Origin: Mermis nigrescens
Taxonomy: Eukaryota; Nematoda; Enoplea; Mermithida; Mermithidae
NCBI GenBank assembly: GCA_036768485.1
Contig: JAVLUZ010000340.1
Coordinates: 3,469,886-3,533,885 of the forward strand
Direction: 5' to 3'
Length of the DNA: 64,000 nucleotides
Below, piece by piece: positions 24,982 through 39,200 of the stretch (positions are counted from its first letter, which is position 1; every line of letters starts with the position of its first letter). Under the pieces are notes generated by a model. That model worked only from the letters and a program-made list of their open reading frames with translations. It was not told the origin of the DNA and did no database searches. The translations under genes were made by a program, and so were the position numbers.

Positions 24982-26029
24982 TTTCTTATTAGTGCTGCAC
25001 ACTTTGCAAATTTTACTACTCGGGTACCCGGCTATTTCATTACCCGGTTAATTCGGGTAACCAGGGTAGGACCTTAGATGGAAGAGAATGCAGTGAACAT
25101 CATTTATTTACGGTTGACATTGAAATCTAGGGTAAAGTGATATCTAAGCAGTAAAATTATTGGAAAATTAATGCAATATTGAATAGAATCGAGGCTTTAA
25201 TCTGAAGAATTCGTATGCATTTAATGAAATTTAAGTCATCTTATATATATATACGCACGTGAAAAATAATTATAATATATATATTATATGCATTATAGAT
25301 CGCTCAACATTGCTAATAAATAATTGATTTAACAAACTGACTTTGTCCAGACAGGAGCTTTGAATTTTAAAAAACCCGATTAAAAATAAATCTTAGTGAC
25401 TGATTGATTGAGCAAACGGTTTAAAAGATTTTTCTAAAAAACAAATTTCATAGTAATCATTTATGTGATTCAGGTTTTGTATCTTCGTAGCATCATTCAA
25501 ATATTTGAAGCAGGAAAGCACATTGACGAAAAGCAATTTCGAAATCAACAGGAAATGAAAATTTATTCAAAAACAAGTCTATCAGGAGTAGTCGCGGATA
25601 TAGAATTTTCCCAAGGAAAGCGGTATCTCAACTTTTCCAAAAACAGTCAGAAATGGGCTAAAAATTTGCCCTTAACGCGCGAAATGGCGTTTTTTCGGTG
25701 TTTTACATTGTATAATTTTTAGACAAAATCTCTTGACGCAATATTTTTTCAAAAATTGTAAAATTTTAGACAATTTGTTGCGAAAAAATCATTAAATTTC
25801 TTTGACTTAAACAAAAATCTGGCGCGCAGCGCCGGAAAATTTGTGATATTAAGACGGATATACCTCTAAAAGCATGATTTACGGCTCGATTTCCTGTATT
25901 TATAGCATTTGATGCGAAACATCGAAATTTTTAATTAAAAATAGAAGAAAACTATGCAAAATAGCTGTTTCTGCTGCTAAAATTGTTTTGAAACCTACAT
26001 GAACAGAAAAGGGCTTCCAGGCATTATTT

Positions 26030-26430
26030 TTTGTACAACGTCCGTTTGTACATGTACAAAGATGGTCCCTAAAAGTCTACATTTTGTACACACAAATTTT
26101 TGGGTACTATATGATATAGTACGATAGCGACTTTAGTGTGGTAAAAACAGAGTTGTTTGACCTTTAGTAGTGTATTTTGGCTAATTCCTGGTTTTACGAG
26201 GGCAAAAATCATTAAGAATTGTCTTAAAACGGCACGAAACGCCGAAAAATTGACATTTTCCTTTCGAAATGCGATTTCTGCTATTATATATATATATATA
26301 GGACACACAATTACTCATTCCGAAAATTTTTGCGAATTTCAGACCTTTTTTACAGTTTTTGTCTTCCCAAAAATCTCTGTACATGTACAAAGACGGTCCC
26401 GCAAAGTCATTGTACATCGGGGAAAATCTT
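26030..26430. repeat. Repeat family H copy, TGTACATGTACA palindromes
   Basis: About 400 bp bounded by TTTGTACATGTACAAAGA-like palindromes, with an internal TATAGTAC stretch and a decayed hairpin at 26231. Second copy at 26850-27290, inverted copy at 53820-54145. Confidence 0.7.
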
Positions 26431-26849
26431 AGCCGAATACAAAAAAAACCGTGCTTCTAGTTCGCCTGGAAAGTAAGCAAATGTCATTAATAGGTATCTG
26501 GCAAAATTTGAGAAATTATGGTCACTGACGGCCAAAAGTCATTGCAAATTGCATATCCAATCTTTATCTCGCAAAATATTTTTGGCCTATGGGGGGCGGC
26601 CGCCCCCGCCTTTAAATCTGCCCCTGATCTGTAGCTGACTGCATTTGGAACATCGATAGGCTTGGAACCAGGTCTAACTAAAACAGTTGCACGCACGATG
26701 GGAATAAAAGTTGCAGTTTAAATTTATATAATGGTCACAACGGTAAATGCATTAGAAAAAGCGTCGCTAGCAGATAATTTGTTGTTTAAATTTGTTTATA
26801 ATAGAGAATAAGAAGAATTCGGCGCAAATGAAATAATGTAACTAAAGCA

Positions 26850-27290
26850 GAATTTTTGTACAAGGTCTGTTTGTACATGTACAAAGATGGTCCCAAAAAG
26901 TGTACATTTTGTACTTGCAAATTTTTGTGTACTATAATATAGTACAGTAGCGATTTTAATGTGGTAAAACAGGGTTTTCGATCTTTGATAATGTATTTTA
27001 GCTAATTTCTGGGTTTCTGGCGCCAAAAAATTACTAAAAATTGTCTCAAAACGACGGCTCTCTCATTCTAAATGCAAAGTCTGCCATTTTAAAGATATGT
27101 AGGACAAACAATTACGTAATTCGGCGCGAAGCGCCGAAAATTTTCGGGAATTTTACCCTTTTACAGTTTTCGTCCTCCTAAAAATCTTTGTACATTCTGT
27201 TTATACGAAGTTTTGGGTACTATAACAAAGACGGTCCCAAAAAGTCTTTGTACATCGGGAAAAATCTTTGCCGAATACAAAAAAACAGTG
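26850..27290. repeat. Repeat family H copy
   Basis: Direct repeat of 26030-26430, with the GC-rich hairpin intact at 27123-27135 and ending in CTTTGTACATCGGGAAAAATC. Confidence 0.7.
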
Positions 27291-27606
27291 AATTAAAGAG
27301 CTGAATAATGGAATTTGCGTGACCGTATGCGCGATATATTGTGGCAATAGGAAAGATTTACAGACTCGCTTATTTAACATTTTACGGTTGATTATATCAA
27401 ATCACATTTACACTGTGATTCAATCGCACTTTAGGAGCAATATGTTTCTGGGTTTATAATTTAATTCTTAGCACATTGCATAGCTGCAGTGCTAATTTTC
27501 CATTTATATTAGGGGATTCGAGTACCCGGGTAGTAAAATTATTTTCTACATGGGTACCCGGGTATATCCGGTACCGGGTACCCGCGTACAGCTCTATACT
27601 TCTTAT

Positions 27607-28560
27607 GAATTTTTTTGATTAATTTGATATAAATTCAACGATTCGGAAGTTTGCGATCTTTCTTACCGGTAATTAAGCGTGTAACTAACGTTTTTCACAT
27701 ATGCCCCCAATTTAGAGCTGTAACGGGGCCTGGCCCTGGCCCCGGGGCCTGAAAATTGTAATATTGTCGTTAGATATAAATTGTTGCATTGATTGGTTAC
27801 GAAAATAATTGAAACTGAAGTAGTTCTGTCAGTCGCACTTTTATTTTTTATAAATATCAACTAACTAAGCCATTTAATTCTTTTGAGACGATAAAAGTGA
27901 TGGATTGATACTTCAATCAGTGGAGCCAATAAAGTTGCACCTTACAACAGTCATTGCTGAATGGTGTATAGTTTAACCTTCAGTCACATTTGCATAGCAA
28001 TTAAGATCTAGGATCAGTCTGGTAGTTCATCGAGTCTTTTTAAGGTAAAATGATTTTAGAAATAGATTGAAAGGTTCAAAAGCTCAATGACTGTATTAAT
28101 TCCCAAGTAGTTTTGTCCGTTTCTGACCTTAACCTCATCGTATTTACATACCTCAGGGGATTCGCCCTTTCCCCTAAACCCCACCTGCACGTCCGCTTGC
28201 ACCTATAGTAGATGCGCGAACAGTTCACTGCATTAAGATCTCGCTGCATAAAATTCTAATTGAATTGAAAATTTAATTGTTTTCACATATGTAATGCCTT
28301 GTGTTATTCCTCATTAGGTATGTCGGTTTAATTTTAAAAGCATTCACTTGCTTAGTTAAAAAGCTAAAAACTATAAGGGAGAAAGTTACAATGCGATCAT
28401 AAAAAATGTACAAGCATTCACCATGTAAAAGAAGTTTTTTCAACCAAATATGATCTTATCTTGAGTATAGATGCTATACGTGGTACTAATAATTATTTTT
28501 AGTCTATTACGTACTTCCTTTAACCGCACTCTGATTTTCTATCGACATTTTCAATTTTTT
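27607..28560. other. Upstream region of RMI1
   Basis: Contains a hAT end fragment (27711-27760, GGGGCCTGGCCCTGGCCCCG). The rest is unique AT-rich sequence with no visible TATA-type promoter that I would defend; any 5' non-coding exon of RMI1 should lie here or further upstream. Confidence 0.4.
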
Positions 28561-28604
28561 AAGAATTGTTACAATTAATATCGGAGAAATCAGAATCGGA
28601 GCAA

Positions 28605-28700
28605 ATGGAGGATGTGAAAAGTTATTTGGCTCGCAAATTTATCAAGGTTTCTGACGAATGGATTGAGCAGTGCGTCGATTTTATTTTGGAAGAATATGGA
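28605..28700 (+). CDS. RMI1: RMI1 coding exon 1 (N-terminal helices)
   Basis: Thirty-two codons starting at the ATG at 28605 and ending in phase 0 before the donor GTAAGC. It encodes MEDVKSYLARKF and then SDEWIEQCVDFILEEYG, the N-terminal helical segment of RMI1 (human equivalent has a Trp-Leu-Glu-Ala-Cys core). The frame is open further upstream to a TTG at 28566, but a pyrimidine-rich tract ending TTTTTTAAG at 28555-28563 looks like an acceptor, so the upstream part is probably 5' UTR of the same exon. Confidence 0.85.
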
Positions 28701-29797
28701 GTAAGCAAGCAGGAATTTACTTTTCTACTTTTTTACAACAATATATGTTTATTGCTTCATCTACGTACCGACTGTCATAGACTTATAACCGAGATAGAGG
28801 TTTTTTATGCTGAATTTTCGGAATCATATGTATGTATGTATTAGCAAAAACTAGGATATGTAGTAAACCTGATAAAATAACAAGCAATATGGTGTGAGAG
28901 AGCCATAATTTTTAAGAGAAGAAAAGTAAAGACCGAGTTTGTATTTCTGTTCTTGTCTTCCTAACTATATATTTGTACTCGCCTATTCTGGATTTGACAT
29001 TTTAGCAATCACTAAATGCACAAGAAGTAGGCGAACATGTATACCAGCAGTGGCTTTTCGCTGATTTGTCGGAGCTAAATTTTCCTGGTCTGCCATCATG
29101 TGTTCACCGAGCCAATCGATTCGTTTTGAACGGGAATTTCAGCGTTCAGGTTATCAATATCAATTGAATTGTGACATATTTATTGCTAAATTACTTTTTT
29201 ATTAATTATCATCAATAATTTATTTCATTGCAAATAGGTTAAAAAATATAGCTTCCTTTCTATGCCTTTTCTCATGTACATACACTTATGAATAATAAAA
29301 AAATTAAAGAAGTAACGTTCCTCGAGTCTTTTTAAGCTCGATGAACGTGATGATGATGAATGAACCCAATCAGAATATCCTACTGCAAGTTAGTCCTTGC
29401 ATTGCCTTTTTGGGTCAATGTTTTAGAGCATAGTTCTATATGGTAAGTAATGTTGTTTATGAGTCATTATTTAGTAGGCTGGTAAATGATTACAAATATA
29501 TGGCACAAGCGCTTCAAATTTTGCGCTTTTGTTGTAAAATCCCGTCATATCTTCTTCATATCTTTATTTTCTAGCATTAATTAAACTTGTTAAAAGAATT
29601 TTGGGTATGCATCATACGTGTAATTGGGGTGCTGGATGTCTTGACACCCTCAGAGTATCAGCTGACCCCTGCAAAATGGCTACGACCCCACGAAATTATT
29701 AATTTTTCGTAAAAATTGTAAAAAATTTGCCTATTTAAGCACTTTTAGTTCATTCTTGGCTCAAAAGTCTCAAATTTTTGGGCACTTCCGCGTCGCA

Positions 29798-29845
<48 letters not shown>

Positions 29846-32800
29846 TTGGCTGCCACCAACAGCATTCAGTGTTCAAAATGTCTCGGCTGGATACATATTC
29901 ATTGCTGCAGTGGCCTGCGGAATGTCCAACAATACAACAAAACAACCTATATATGTCCACTATGCCACGACAACTTTGTCTCAGCATCATCTCTACTCCT
30001 CTTCCTTCAATGGAATGCCAATGGCCTATCATGCAAAATTCATGAACTTGCTATATTTCTGCATGAACACAATATCAAAATTGCAGCCATTCAGGAAACC
30101 AAACTAGACCCAAAACAAAAATCACCACAAATACCAAACTACACCATTGTTCGAAAAGACCAAAACCGCTTTGGTGGAGGCCCGGCCTTTTTCATTCATA
30201 AAAGCATAGCCTTCACAGACTGCACAGGCTCTATCGACCAACATGACCAAACAACTGAAATACAACACATCAAAATCAGAATTTCACAAAACACCATCTC
30301 ACTGTTTAACGTCTACATACCACCACGAACATCTTGTCCTGCTGGCTATAAAGCCAGTATCACCTATATATTAGCCGGTGATGATGACACATTGATCATG
30401 GGCGACTTCAATGCACACAATGAAATGTGGTACTCATCACTTTCAGACGACCGTGGTGCTGACTTTGCAGCTGAAATCAACGACTCAAACTTTGCTGTGC
30501 TCAACAAAAATATGGCAACCAGACTTCCATCATTCGGTCAAGAATCATCACCCGACATCTCGCTTGCTTCTGCTTCACTCTTGACCGCTTCTGAATGGTC
30601 TGTACGCCCCGCCTTAGCCTCCGACCATTTGCCAATCATAATACAAATTCTGCAAACGATCACAACATCAATCGAAACACCAAAGAAAACATATGTCAAT
30701 CTGTCCAAGGCGAATTGGAACAACTTTTGTCTCAAAACTGAAACGCGATTCACACGACTGAATCAGATCGATAGTAACAACATCCCAGTAATCGATCAAG
30801 AAAGAACATTCCGCCATATTCGTAAATCAAGCTGTGGCCCACCAACGTGCCAACTGGCCGTCGGAAGGATTTTACTCCTTGCCTGACACATGCAACACAA
30901 CTGTTGATCAACGAGCAGAATCAAATCCGACAGCTAGATCCTCACTCACAGAGAATCGCAACACTTAACACCAAAATCAACAAATCGATCACAGATGAAA
31001 AACGAACACGATGGCAAACATTTGTCTCAACATTCGACCATCGTATAAAAGCGCATAAACTGTGGCAAATAATCAAATCACTCGAAGGCAAATCCAAACC
31101 GCCATCAAACTGTTCAATCGAATTTGACAATGCCACCACTATGTCGAACCAAATGGCATCGAACCATTTCAATAAACAGTTCATGTCAGTAAGAACACAC
31201 AAATCTGACAAAGCAACCAGACGTATCTTCAGAATAGTTCGAACAAAAAGAACTACAGCCAATGCGCCAACTATCACTTGGCAAGATGTTTCATCTGCAA
31301 TAAAGAAATCTAAGAGCTCGAAGGCGCTAGGCCCAGACAATATAGCTCCAATCTATCTCAAACACCTAGGCGAAGAAGGCTTCAAATACCTAGCCCACCT
31401 CTTCTCAACATCTCTGAAACAATGCTGTATACCGCCTATTTGGAAATCATCCACCATAATTCCCCTATTGAAACCAGGGAAAGACGCCAAAATAGCAACC
31501 TCTTACCGACCAATTTCGCTACTATGCCCGGCTGCAAAAATTCTAGAATCAATACTACTTCCTACAATAACCGACAATCTTCAACCTGCAACCCATCAAC
31601 ATGGCTTCCGCCCTCATCATTCTACAACTTCTGCTCTGCTAAAACTGTCAACACACATTGCTAATGGTTTCAACGAGAAACTGCCACCCAGTCGAACAGT
31701 GGCAGTCGCCATAGATCTGACCAAGGCTTTCGATTCTGTCGATCATTCATTGCTTGTCGACAAAATCACCCACTCGACAATGCCACACTATTTGGTCAAA
31801 TGGTTGAACCACTACCTACGTGGCCGCCAAGCACGTACGGTTTTTCGTAACACGACTTCAACTGCCAAAATCGTCCGAACAGGCGTACCGCAGGGCTCTG
31901 TACTCTCTCCTGCCCTGTTCAATGCATACATCAATGACATACCGACGCCTCCAAACAATGTCGAAATAGTATCATATGCTGACGATCTAACTGTGTTCAC
32001 CTCTGGCCCAAAGATTCCTACACTCACAAAACGGCTCAATGCTTACTTGAAGCAACTAGCCAATTACCTGGAAGACAAACATCTCAATATTTCATACTCC
32101 AAATCGACAGTCACATTATTTACGCCAAACACACATGAAACTCGTACACATCCACGAGTCAAAATCAACAACAACTTGCTGCCCCTCGAACGCCGTCCAA
32201 AGATTTTAGGTGTCACTTTTGACACTATGCTGACATTTGCCGAGCACGTCAAGCTTACAGCAACCAAAGTCCAAAAACGGAACAACATTCTTTGGGCGCT
32301 ATGTGGCACTGCATGGGGCCAGCAGAAAGAAACCATCCTGGCAACATACAAAGCCATCGGAAGATCAATTCTCAACTACGGCACTCCTATTTGGTCACCA
32401 ATAGTCGCGCCATCAGGCCTTGCTCTACTTCAACGTGCTCAGAACTCGGCCTTACGCATTGCAACCGGCTGCCATTCTATGGCCTCAGAAGATCATCTCC
32501 ATCAGGAGACCAAAATGTTACCTGTTGCCCAACATAATCGACTATTGTCAGACCAATTCTTTGCCTTATGCAATAATGAAACTCACCCATGCCATGAACT
32601 TGCTACTACAGCAGCTCGCCGACCTCGCACCATGAAAGGAACACTGCCTTCTTTCAGTGAAGCCAGAGTCAATGCAGCTTTTACACAGTCAGACAACTCT
32701 CGACAAGTCATCAAGATCTTACACACAAATGCTGTCACCAATGCACTTGAAAACTATGGGCCGAACAGAGTGCTGAACACCAAGCCTCCACCTATTGCCA

Positions 32801-33102
32801 ATGAAGAAATATCGCTAAGCCGTTTGACCAGATGCCGCCTTTCACAGTTGCGTTCAGGATGGTGCAGCCTATTGCAAAATTACCAGCACAGAATCAACAA
32901 CAATATAATCAACCAGTGTCCATCATGTCTAACTCCCAACCATGATGTTGGACATATCTTCAATTGTCCTGCCAACCCCACCAACTTGACGCCAGCAGCA
33001 CTGTGGACAAACCCCGTGGACGCTGCCCGCCAACTCGACCTCATATAAAACCCCGATGCAGCTATGACGAGGATCGGAGCAATCAACAACAACAACAACA
33101 AC

Positions 33103-33147
<45 letters not shown>

Positions 33148-33188
33148 GCGCGCACACACACAAACACACACAAACGCACACACACACA

Positions 33189-33247
<59 letters not shown>

Positions 33248-36200
33248 TTTTCACTATATTTTGTTCAATTTACCCGATTTTTTTCAAACTTTTTCGAAAT
33301 TTTTTGTGTTTTCATGTTTTATAAAGAACGAATTGTCCGAATCGTAAAAAAACATTGTTTTTGACGTGTACTCGTCGTTTTTAGCCTGAGAAGGCGTTTT
33401 TTTAATTTTGTGCTTGACCCCCAGAATTTTCATGCTTTACATGTATGGTACGCATCCCTGACGCTTTATATTATTTTAAGATGAATGCCGTTTTCGATGC
33501 CAGTGTTTCTGCATATAGCCAGTATCAGAAGTTGACAGGGACAGAAAATGCTAACGCAAAAGTTACCGCAGACGAAGAGCAACACAAACCGCCAGTATGT
33601 TTGTTTATAGGGCATGAACCTAAAAATGAGCAAGTTCTTATTTATTTTTTACAGTTTTGACGACTTATTTGAATTAGCTAAATAGAGCTCGTAAGTTTCT
33701 GACGATTGGATCGTTTCTCAACTTACTTTTGACACTAATTGACTTAATCAGAATGGCTTTTCGCGATATCTGACATTTGCATCTTATGTAAGTGACAGAC
33801 TGTACTTCATTCATCTATGCTCATTTTATAGACTTCCGAATGGTTTTAAAATTTTGATGTGAATTATCGATTTTAAAATAAAAGTTATTGATAAAAAGAG
33901 ATGCCGTATTCAAATTCTGGGAATATGAAAGCAAAAGCTGTTGCTTCCGCAAAAAATTTCGAAGACTGAATGATATTCATCAGCAACGATTTTTTTTGAT
34001 TATATGGCGACCAAAGGAAGAGGACATGCAAACTGGTGCATGAATCCCTCATATGCTTCCTTATGGTATTTACTGGCATAACGTTGATATAAAAGATTTT
34101 TTTAAATTTCAAATATTATTTACAGTCGTTGGCTTACGCAGGGGGAAGGAAGGTCAGCCGCGCTTCCCCGTAGCCAAAAAATAATTTTGGAAAAGAAGGA
34201 TAGTGCATGAAAAATAATGAAAATCGGTATATTTTCATCGAAAAATCTCAAATTTTTGGCGCTTCGCGCCGTAGAATCGTTATTTGCTATTAGTTTGGTC
34301 CAAGCGCGGCCAAAAACGTCATTTTTCACAGCATATTAGAAGAAAATAATTTTTTTCAAAAAGTTTGGATTTTATGAGCTTAATGCATAAAGGATGTTCG
34401 GAAACGTCAGAAAATGCACTTTATTTTGTGCCCTGGCGGATGTATCCCGAAGTATATGGTCACAATTTTGGACCGCCCCACCTTCGTTAAAAATCCTGCG
34501 TACCCCCGGTTAAAGTAATATTAAAAATACATATTATTAAGTTCTTTGCAGTGGGAAAAAGATGGAAAGCGTATGCTGGTTTTTGAATTGACCGACGGAG
34601 TTACTGCGTTTCGTGCCATGGAATATCAAAGTATTCCGTCGTTGAAGATATCTGATTTAACACCAGGCTGTAAAGGTGAGGAAAAAGTTATGCTGCTCTC
34701 TAATGACCACTGTGTTCGCTAATTTAGGAATACGTTAAGATTTCTTAGCGGAGCAGGTTTAGAAAAAATGTAAAAATATCTTAACAATTAATTTATACAA
34801 GCTCGTTGCATAGATATACAGGATACGGTTGACCAGGGAGAGGTTAAATCGAGATTTTGGGGTCAGGGAGGAAAATCCATGATTTTTGCTAAAGTGAATT
34901 GAATTTTGACTATTTTGATGTATAAATCGCTTGAAAATACACAATTTGTAATTCAGATTGCTCGACAGTATCTAACTTTTGAACACATCAGCGAGAGGTA
35001 AAATCCCTGTCACCCCTCCCTGTGTGCATGTGTGGCTTGTTGCTTTGATGCATACCTGGGCAATGGCTGACGGTTCGCCCCGTCAATTTCCAGCCAAGGG
35101 GGTGGGTTCCTTGACCCTGAAAAAGGTGGGTCTGTCCCTGAAAAGGAGGATCCGTGTCTGAAAAAAGTGGGTCGTTCAGCTTAATCAGTATATCAGTCAC
35201 TGAAAAAAAGTGGGTCCATCCATGAAAAAGGTGTCGAACAGTGTACCTAATAAGATGGTTCCTGTGCATATTTACAAACTGATCATGATATACTGTATCT
35301 AGCATTTCCTTAAATTATCTCCAAAAATTTTCTACCTGTACAAAACATAGCCCCGTCCAAGTTACCCCTTCGCCCCTTCCAACTTTTGGCTCGGCCCGTC
35401 CTGGTGATGGGCCGATATGGGGCATTGCCCAGGTGTGCTTTGATGCCATTTCCACAAATAGTCGAGCCCGATAATAACTAACCCGAGGGACCAAGGTGCT
35501 CGATGTGCTTACTAGCCATACATGTAACGCATCGAAAGTTCGGGTGGGGGTCCCCGGCCATTTTTAGTGGGGACGACCCCCAATTTTCGGCCAGAGACTG
35601 CTTAAAACACATAAGAACGGCCAAACAATTCAATTTCTATTAAAAATGGCGAGGTTCGAAAATTTCCTGGATTTGGGGTATGAGGGACAACCAACTTAGA
35701 TTAGGAGGGGATCCCCATTTCCCTGTTATACATGTATGCTATTGACCGAATTGACAATTATTTACTTCTGCACGTCACTTAGCGCTGTTATATTTAAAAG
35801 TACTATAATATGGCTGAACATTATTGTTTATATCCCTCTAAATATTAGTGATCCTACGAGTAACCTTCACTGTGCACAGAACGTGTTTACTGCTTAAATC
35901 CAGGAATATGTGTTTACTGACCCGGTTTACTCGGCAAAAAATTAATACAGTGCCGTTTAGTATTGTGTTTCAGGCAAGTATTTTCTGACCGTATTCATCA
36001 GCACGTTGTCATATAGCCACGGTCTTATAAAGTCACGGATTTTTTTAGCGCGGAGCAAAGGAAACCAGTTCTGCGCTAACGGAAACTTTCGGGCATTAGC
36101 GCCTCGCGCAAAGGCTTTTTTCGGATGAAAAGATAAATGAGTTTCAGCGTTTTTTGTTGCGTTTTCATGATAGTTTCAAAAAATTTTGTGTTGAAAATGT

Positions 36201-39200
36201 ATTATTTTTGTTTCCCCATCTCTAGTCCTTTGTTTCATCATCAGCACACTCCTACTTGGCTTTGCCAAAATGTTAGCACTGTTATTTGGAATTCTTATGC
36301 AGTTTATCGTTCTCTCCCATAAGCTCTTCCGAAAACTAAGCATCGATTTTGCTTTCGACTTTTTACTTTTGTTTAGCGCTTACTACCTCATTATATGTGT
36401 TTGCATCTGCAAGCACAAAAGACTTTTCATTGCGCACAAAGATTGATTCATCTTTGATTGCAAACACTTTTAATCAAAAATAATAGCAGCATAAAAGCTT
36501 TGCATTAGATCATTTCAAGCTTCATGAAAAGAATAGTATTGGATGAATATCATCTGAATGTAATGCATAGATCTCACCTGGACATGCAGGCAAGTCCATA
36601 TCTAGGTAACCCGAAACAAAGATTCTTCATTTTTCTCCCATGTGAATTCCTTCAAGGGGAAAGTTAAAAACTCAAATTGTGTTCAAATTGACAGTGTAAG
36701 CAGATTTTAACAATGTGTAAACTAGAGGTAGGAATCACACCTGGGCGTGGGGGTATGCACTCCCCCGAGAAACTAAAATACTCTCCCCCAGAAACCAAAA
36801 TACCCCTTCAGAATTCAATTTTTGAAAATTTGTGTTGTTTTTTCGCAATTTGTGATGCCAATGGATAGTGCTCGATGAGGAACGTTGAAAAATGGTGTTT
36901 TTTCACCATACCACCATTTTTCGGGCCATTTTTTTTAAATCTTGCACCCCTCAGAATTTCGGTGCCGGACACCTATGGTAGGGATCTCAGGACTTTTCGA
37001 CGCCTCGCGTCAAATTATTTGTTTTTGTATTACGTTCGTCTTCTACACAGCCTTATAGCACGAAAGATTAAATCAAAATTAGTGCACAAAGATAGATTGA
37101 GCCATTGATCAGAGTCAAGCATGAACGAGCTGGATGATGGAAAATCGTTCGTGCTGTCAGTTTGAACAGTAGACTTTTTGAAATAAATTAAAAACGTAAA
37201 ATAATGTTTTCTAGAAATTTTCTACACTATGGTGCAGAGCTTGCCGAGAAACGCTCAAAAATGCCATTATTTTTGGATTTTTGACTTCCTTCTAATAGTA
37301 ACATATGATACGCTAATGAGAGGCCTCTTGCGCACATGCTCTCTTCTGGCGATTAGCAGCCGCGCAAATGGGGGTGGAGCTAAAAAACCCCTGTATGTAG
37401 TCGTGTTTTATTATCCATTAAATGAGCGCTTATTATACGGGCTTCCAACGGTGATAAAGCATAGCAGTTTGGCAGGGACCGAAGGGAATGTTGTTCATTA
37501 GCCAGGAGTTCCCACTATCCGAGTGTTAATTAACGAGGTTCGACTGTAAGTAGTCATTGAATTGCGAATTCCTTCCAAATTTTCAAAAAGCATTATCGAG
37601 AAAGACTCGATACAGTTGATAGTTACTTCAGATCTCGTCCTGGAACAACATGACATGCAATAAAAATCACTAGAGGGAAAATTTCGCATAAAATAATGCA
37701 TTTACTTATTCAAAACCCCAATGAAACTCAGTTTACCTCCTCCCAAAACTTTGGACCATATGCGTTTACGACGTCAATCAATGAATATGTATGCGCTATA
37801 TAGCAAAATTTTTATGTATCTTTCAGCTTCGTAAGTTAGTGCATGCATAAATACATTGAGAAGTGCATTGTGTTGCGATATATGTATGCATTTGAATTAA
37901 TTTAGATGCTAATTCATGGACGCGTCACTTGCAGGAAGGGTATGGCTTTACTGACAGCGGAGAATGTAAAAGTATTGGGTGGCAATGTAGAAAGCCTGAT
38001 CAATGCGTACAACGCTAAGGTGCTACTTTCGCAAAGAATGTGAGATTTTTTAATATATTTGTTTTTATATGATTTATTTACTTTGCATATATTTATTTTC
38101 TGTATTGTCTTATAATTGTTTCTGACACTAAATAGTAATATTGCTTAGCTCTGTGGCTTGGCATGTACGTAAACATATGTACACTGAATGTCCGAAGCAT
38201 TTTGCAAAGTGTGCATCTTATTTTTTGTATGCTCTGCTACCTGGGAATTCCGGTCTCTTTTTCTACTACAGATATACAAATGTAGTAAGTGAATGTTGAG
38301 AAGAGTAGTTTATAGCAGCATATCGGATCTTAGTTATTAAGGCTTAGTTCTGGGGTCAGCCAAACAAACAAAAGTCGAAATTAATCGCTGTTTTAACTCT
38401 GATTCTAAGAAAAAGCTAAAACCCCTTACTTCATTATTTGGGACTAACTCGCATTCTGGAATAGAAATCTTTATTTATATTTATTGTGTCCCAACTTCTG
38501 TCAAGTGTTTCTTTTTTAAACATTTTCTTACATCCCGGTCTGAAACTTATGCTCAATATTGTCACTTTTGTAGCTAAGTCATATTATTTACCGACCACAC
38601 ATGATATTGGGAGGTTGAGTAGGGGTTTCGCTCCCCAGAAAAATTTTTACCCCCCCCCTAGAATTAATTTTACTATCCCAGAATTCGCAATTTTCCTGAA
38701 AGTTCGTGTAAAGGTTGCTGTTTTAAGCGTTTTTAGCAATCTATCGCCTAATTTTTTTCGATATTCTTGAAATTTTGTTATGGGTTTTCGCTCTAGAAAG
38801 GTGGAGCATGGTCAGAAACGCCGAAAAACGATGTTTTTGACGCGTATCCTTCGTTTTTTAGCCTGAACAAAGAAACTTTAAAATCTCACCCCCTAGAATT
38901 TTTGTGCTGTGTATGTCTATTGCCGACCCCGTAATTACTTTAGAACCGGTACTTGAGTGTACTTCAACATAAAAAGCTCCCAAATTCCGATGAATTATAC
39001 TGAATATTCATCATGTGTACCTTATTCGTCTTATTAGTGTTTCGCATAGAATTAGCTATTTTATTCCGTTTTTAAAAAGATTATGTCACACATTCGCGCA
39101 TAGGGGTATTATCCTCACCTCAAGGTCCAAGACTCGAATCACTGTCGGACGATTTTGGGCTATCAGACATTTTCTGCATGATTTTTTGGGTACGGATGTA

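Larger units (their letters stand above)
24990..27598. mobile_element. Candidate 2.6-kb hAT-like element with CGGGTACCCG subterminal motifs
   Basis: Left end TAGTGCTGCAC and right end GTACAGCTCTA are inverted matches (9 of 11). CGGGTACCCG-type motifs sit just inside both ends (25028-25070 and 27521-27585). Flanks TTTCTTAT (24982-24989) and CTTCTTAT (27599-27606) match at 7 of 8. Contains two copies of repeat H and GC-rich hairpins. A lone left end occurs at about 18143-18180. No transposase frame. Confidence 0.5.
29845..33106 (+). mobile_element. Jockey-superfamily non-LTR retrotransposon in a (CA)n tract, intron 2 of RMI1
   Basis: About 3.3 kb of retrotransposon lies between two (CA)n tracts. 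From 5' to 3' it encodes a PHD-like Cys/His finger, an AP-type endonuclease, a reverse transcriptase with the YADD box and a C-terminal CX2CX8HX3C knuckle, and ends in a (CAA)n tail running into (CA)n. The left end starts directly at the (CA)n tract inside the finger domain, so it is 5'-truncated and lacks ORF1. One frameshift near 30850 separates the endonuclease and RT frames. The endonuclease core (QWNANGL, MGDFNAH, SDHLP) and RT are Jockey/I-like; the exact clade needs a tree. Confidence 0.88.

Noticed and set aside
30538..30753. Minus-strand frames inside the retrotransposon
   Set aside because: Antisense shadows of the endonuclease and RT frames.
32929..33254. Cys-Val or His-Thr repeat proteins
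   Set aside because: Translations of the (CA)n microsatellite.
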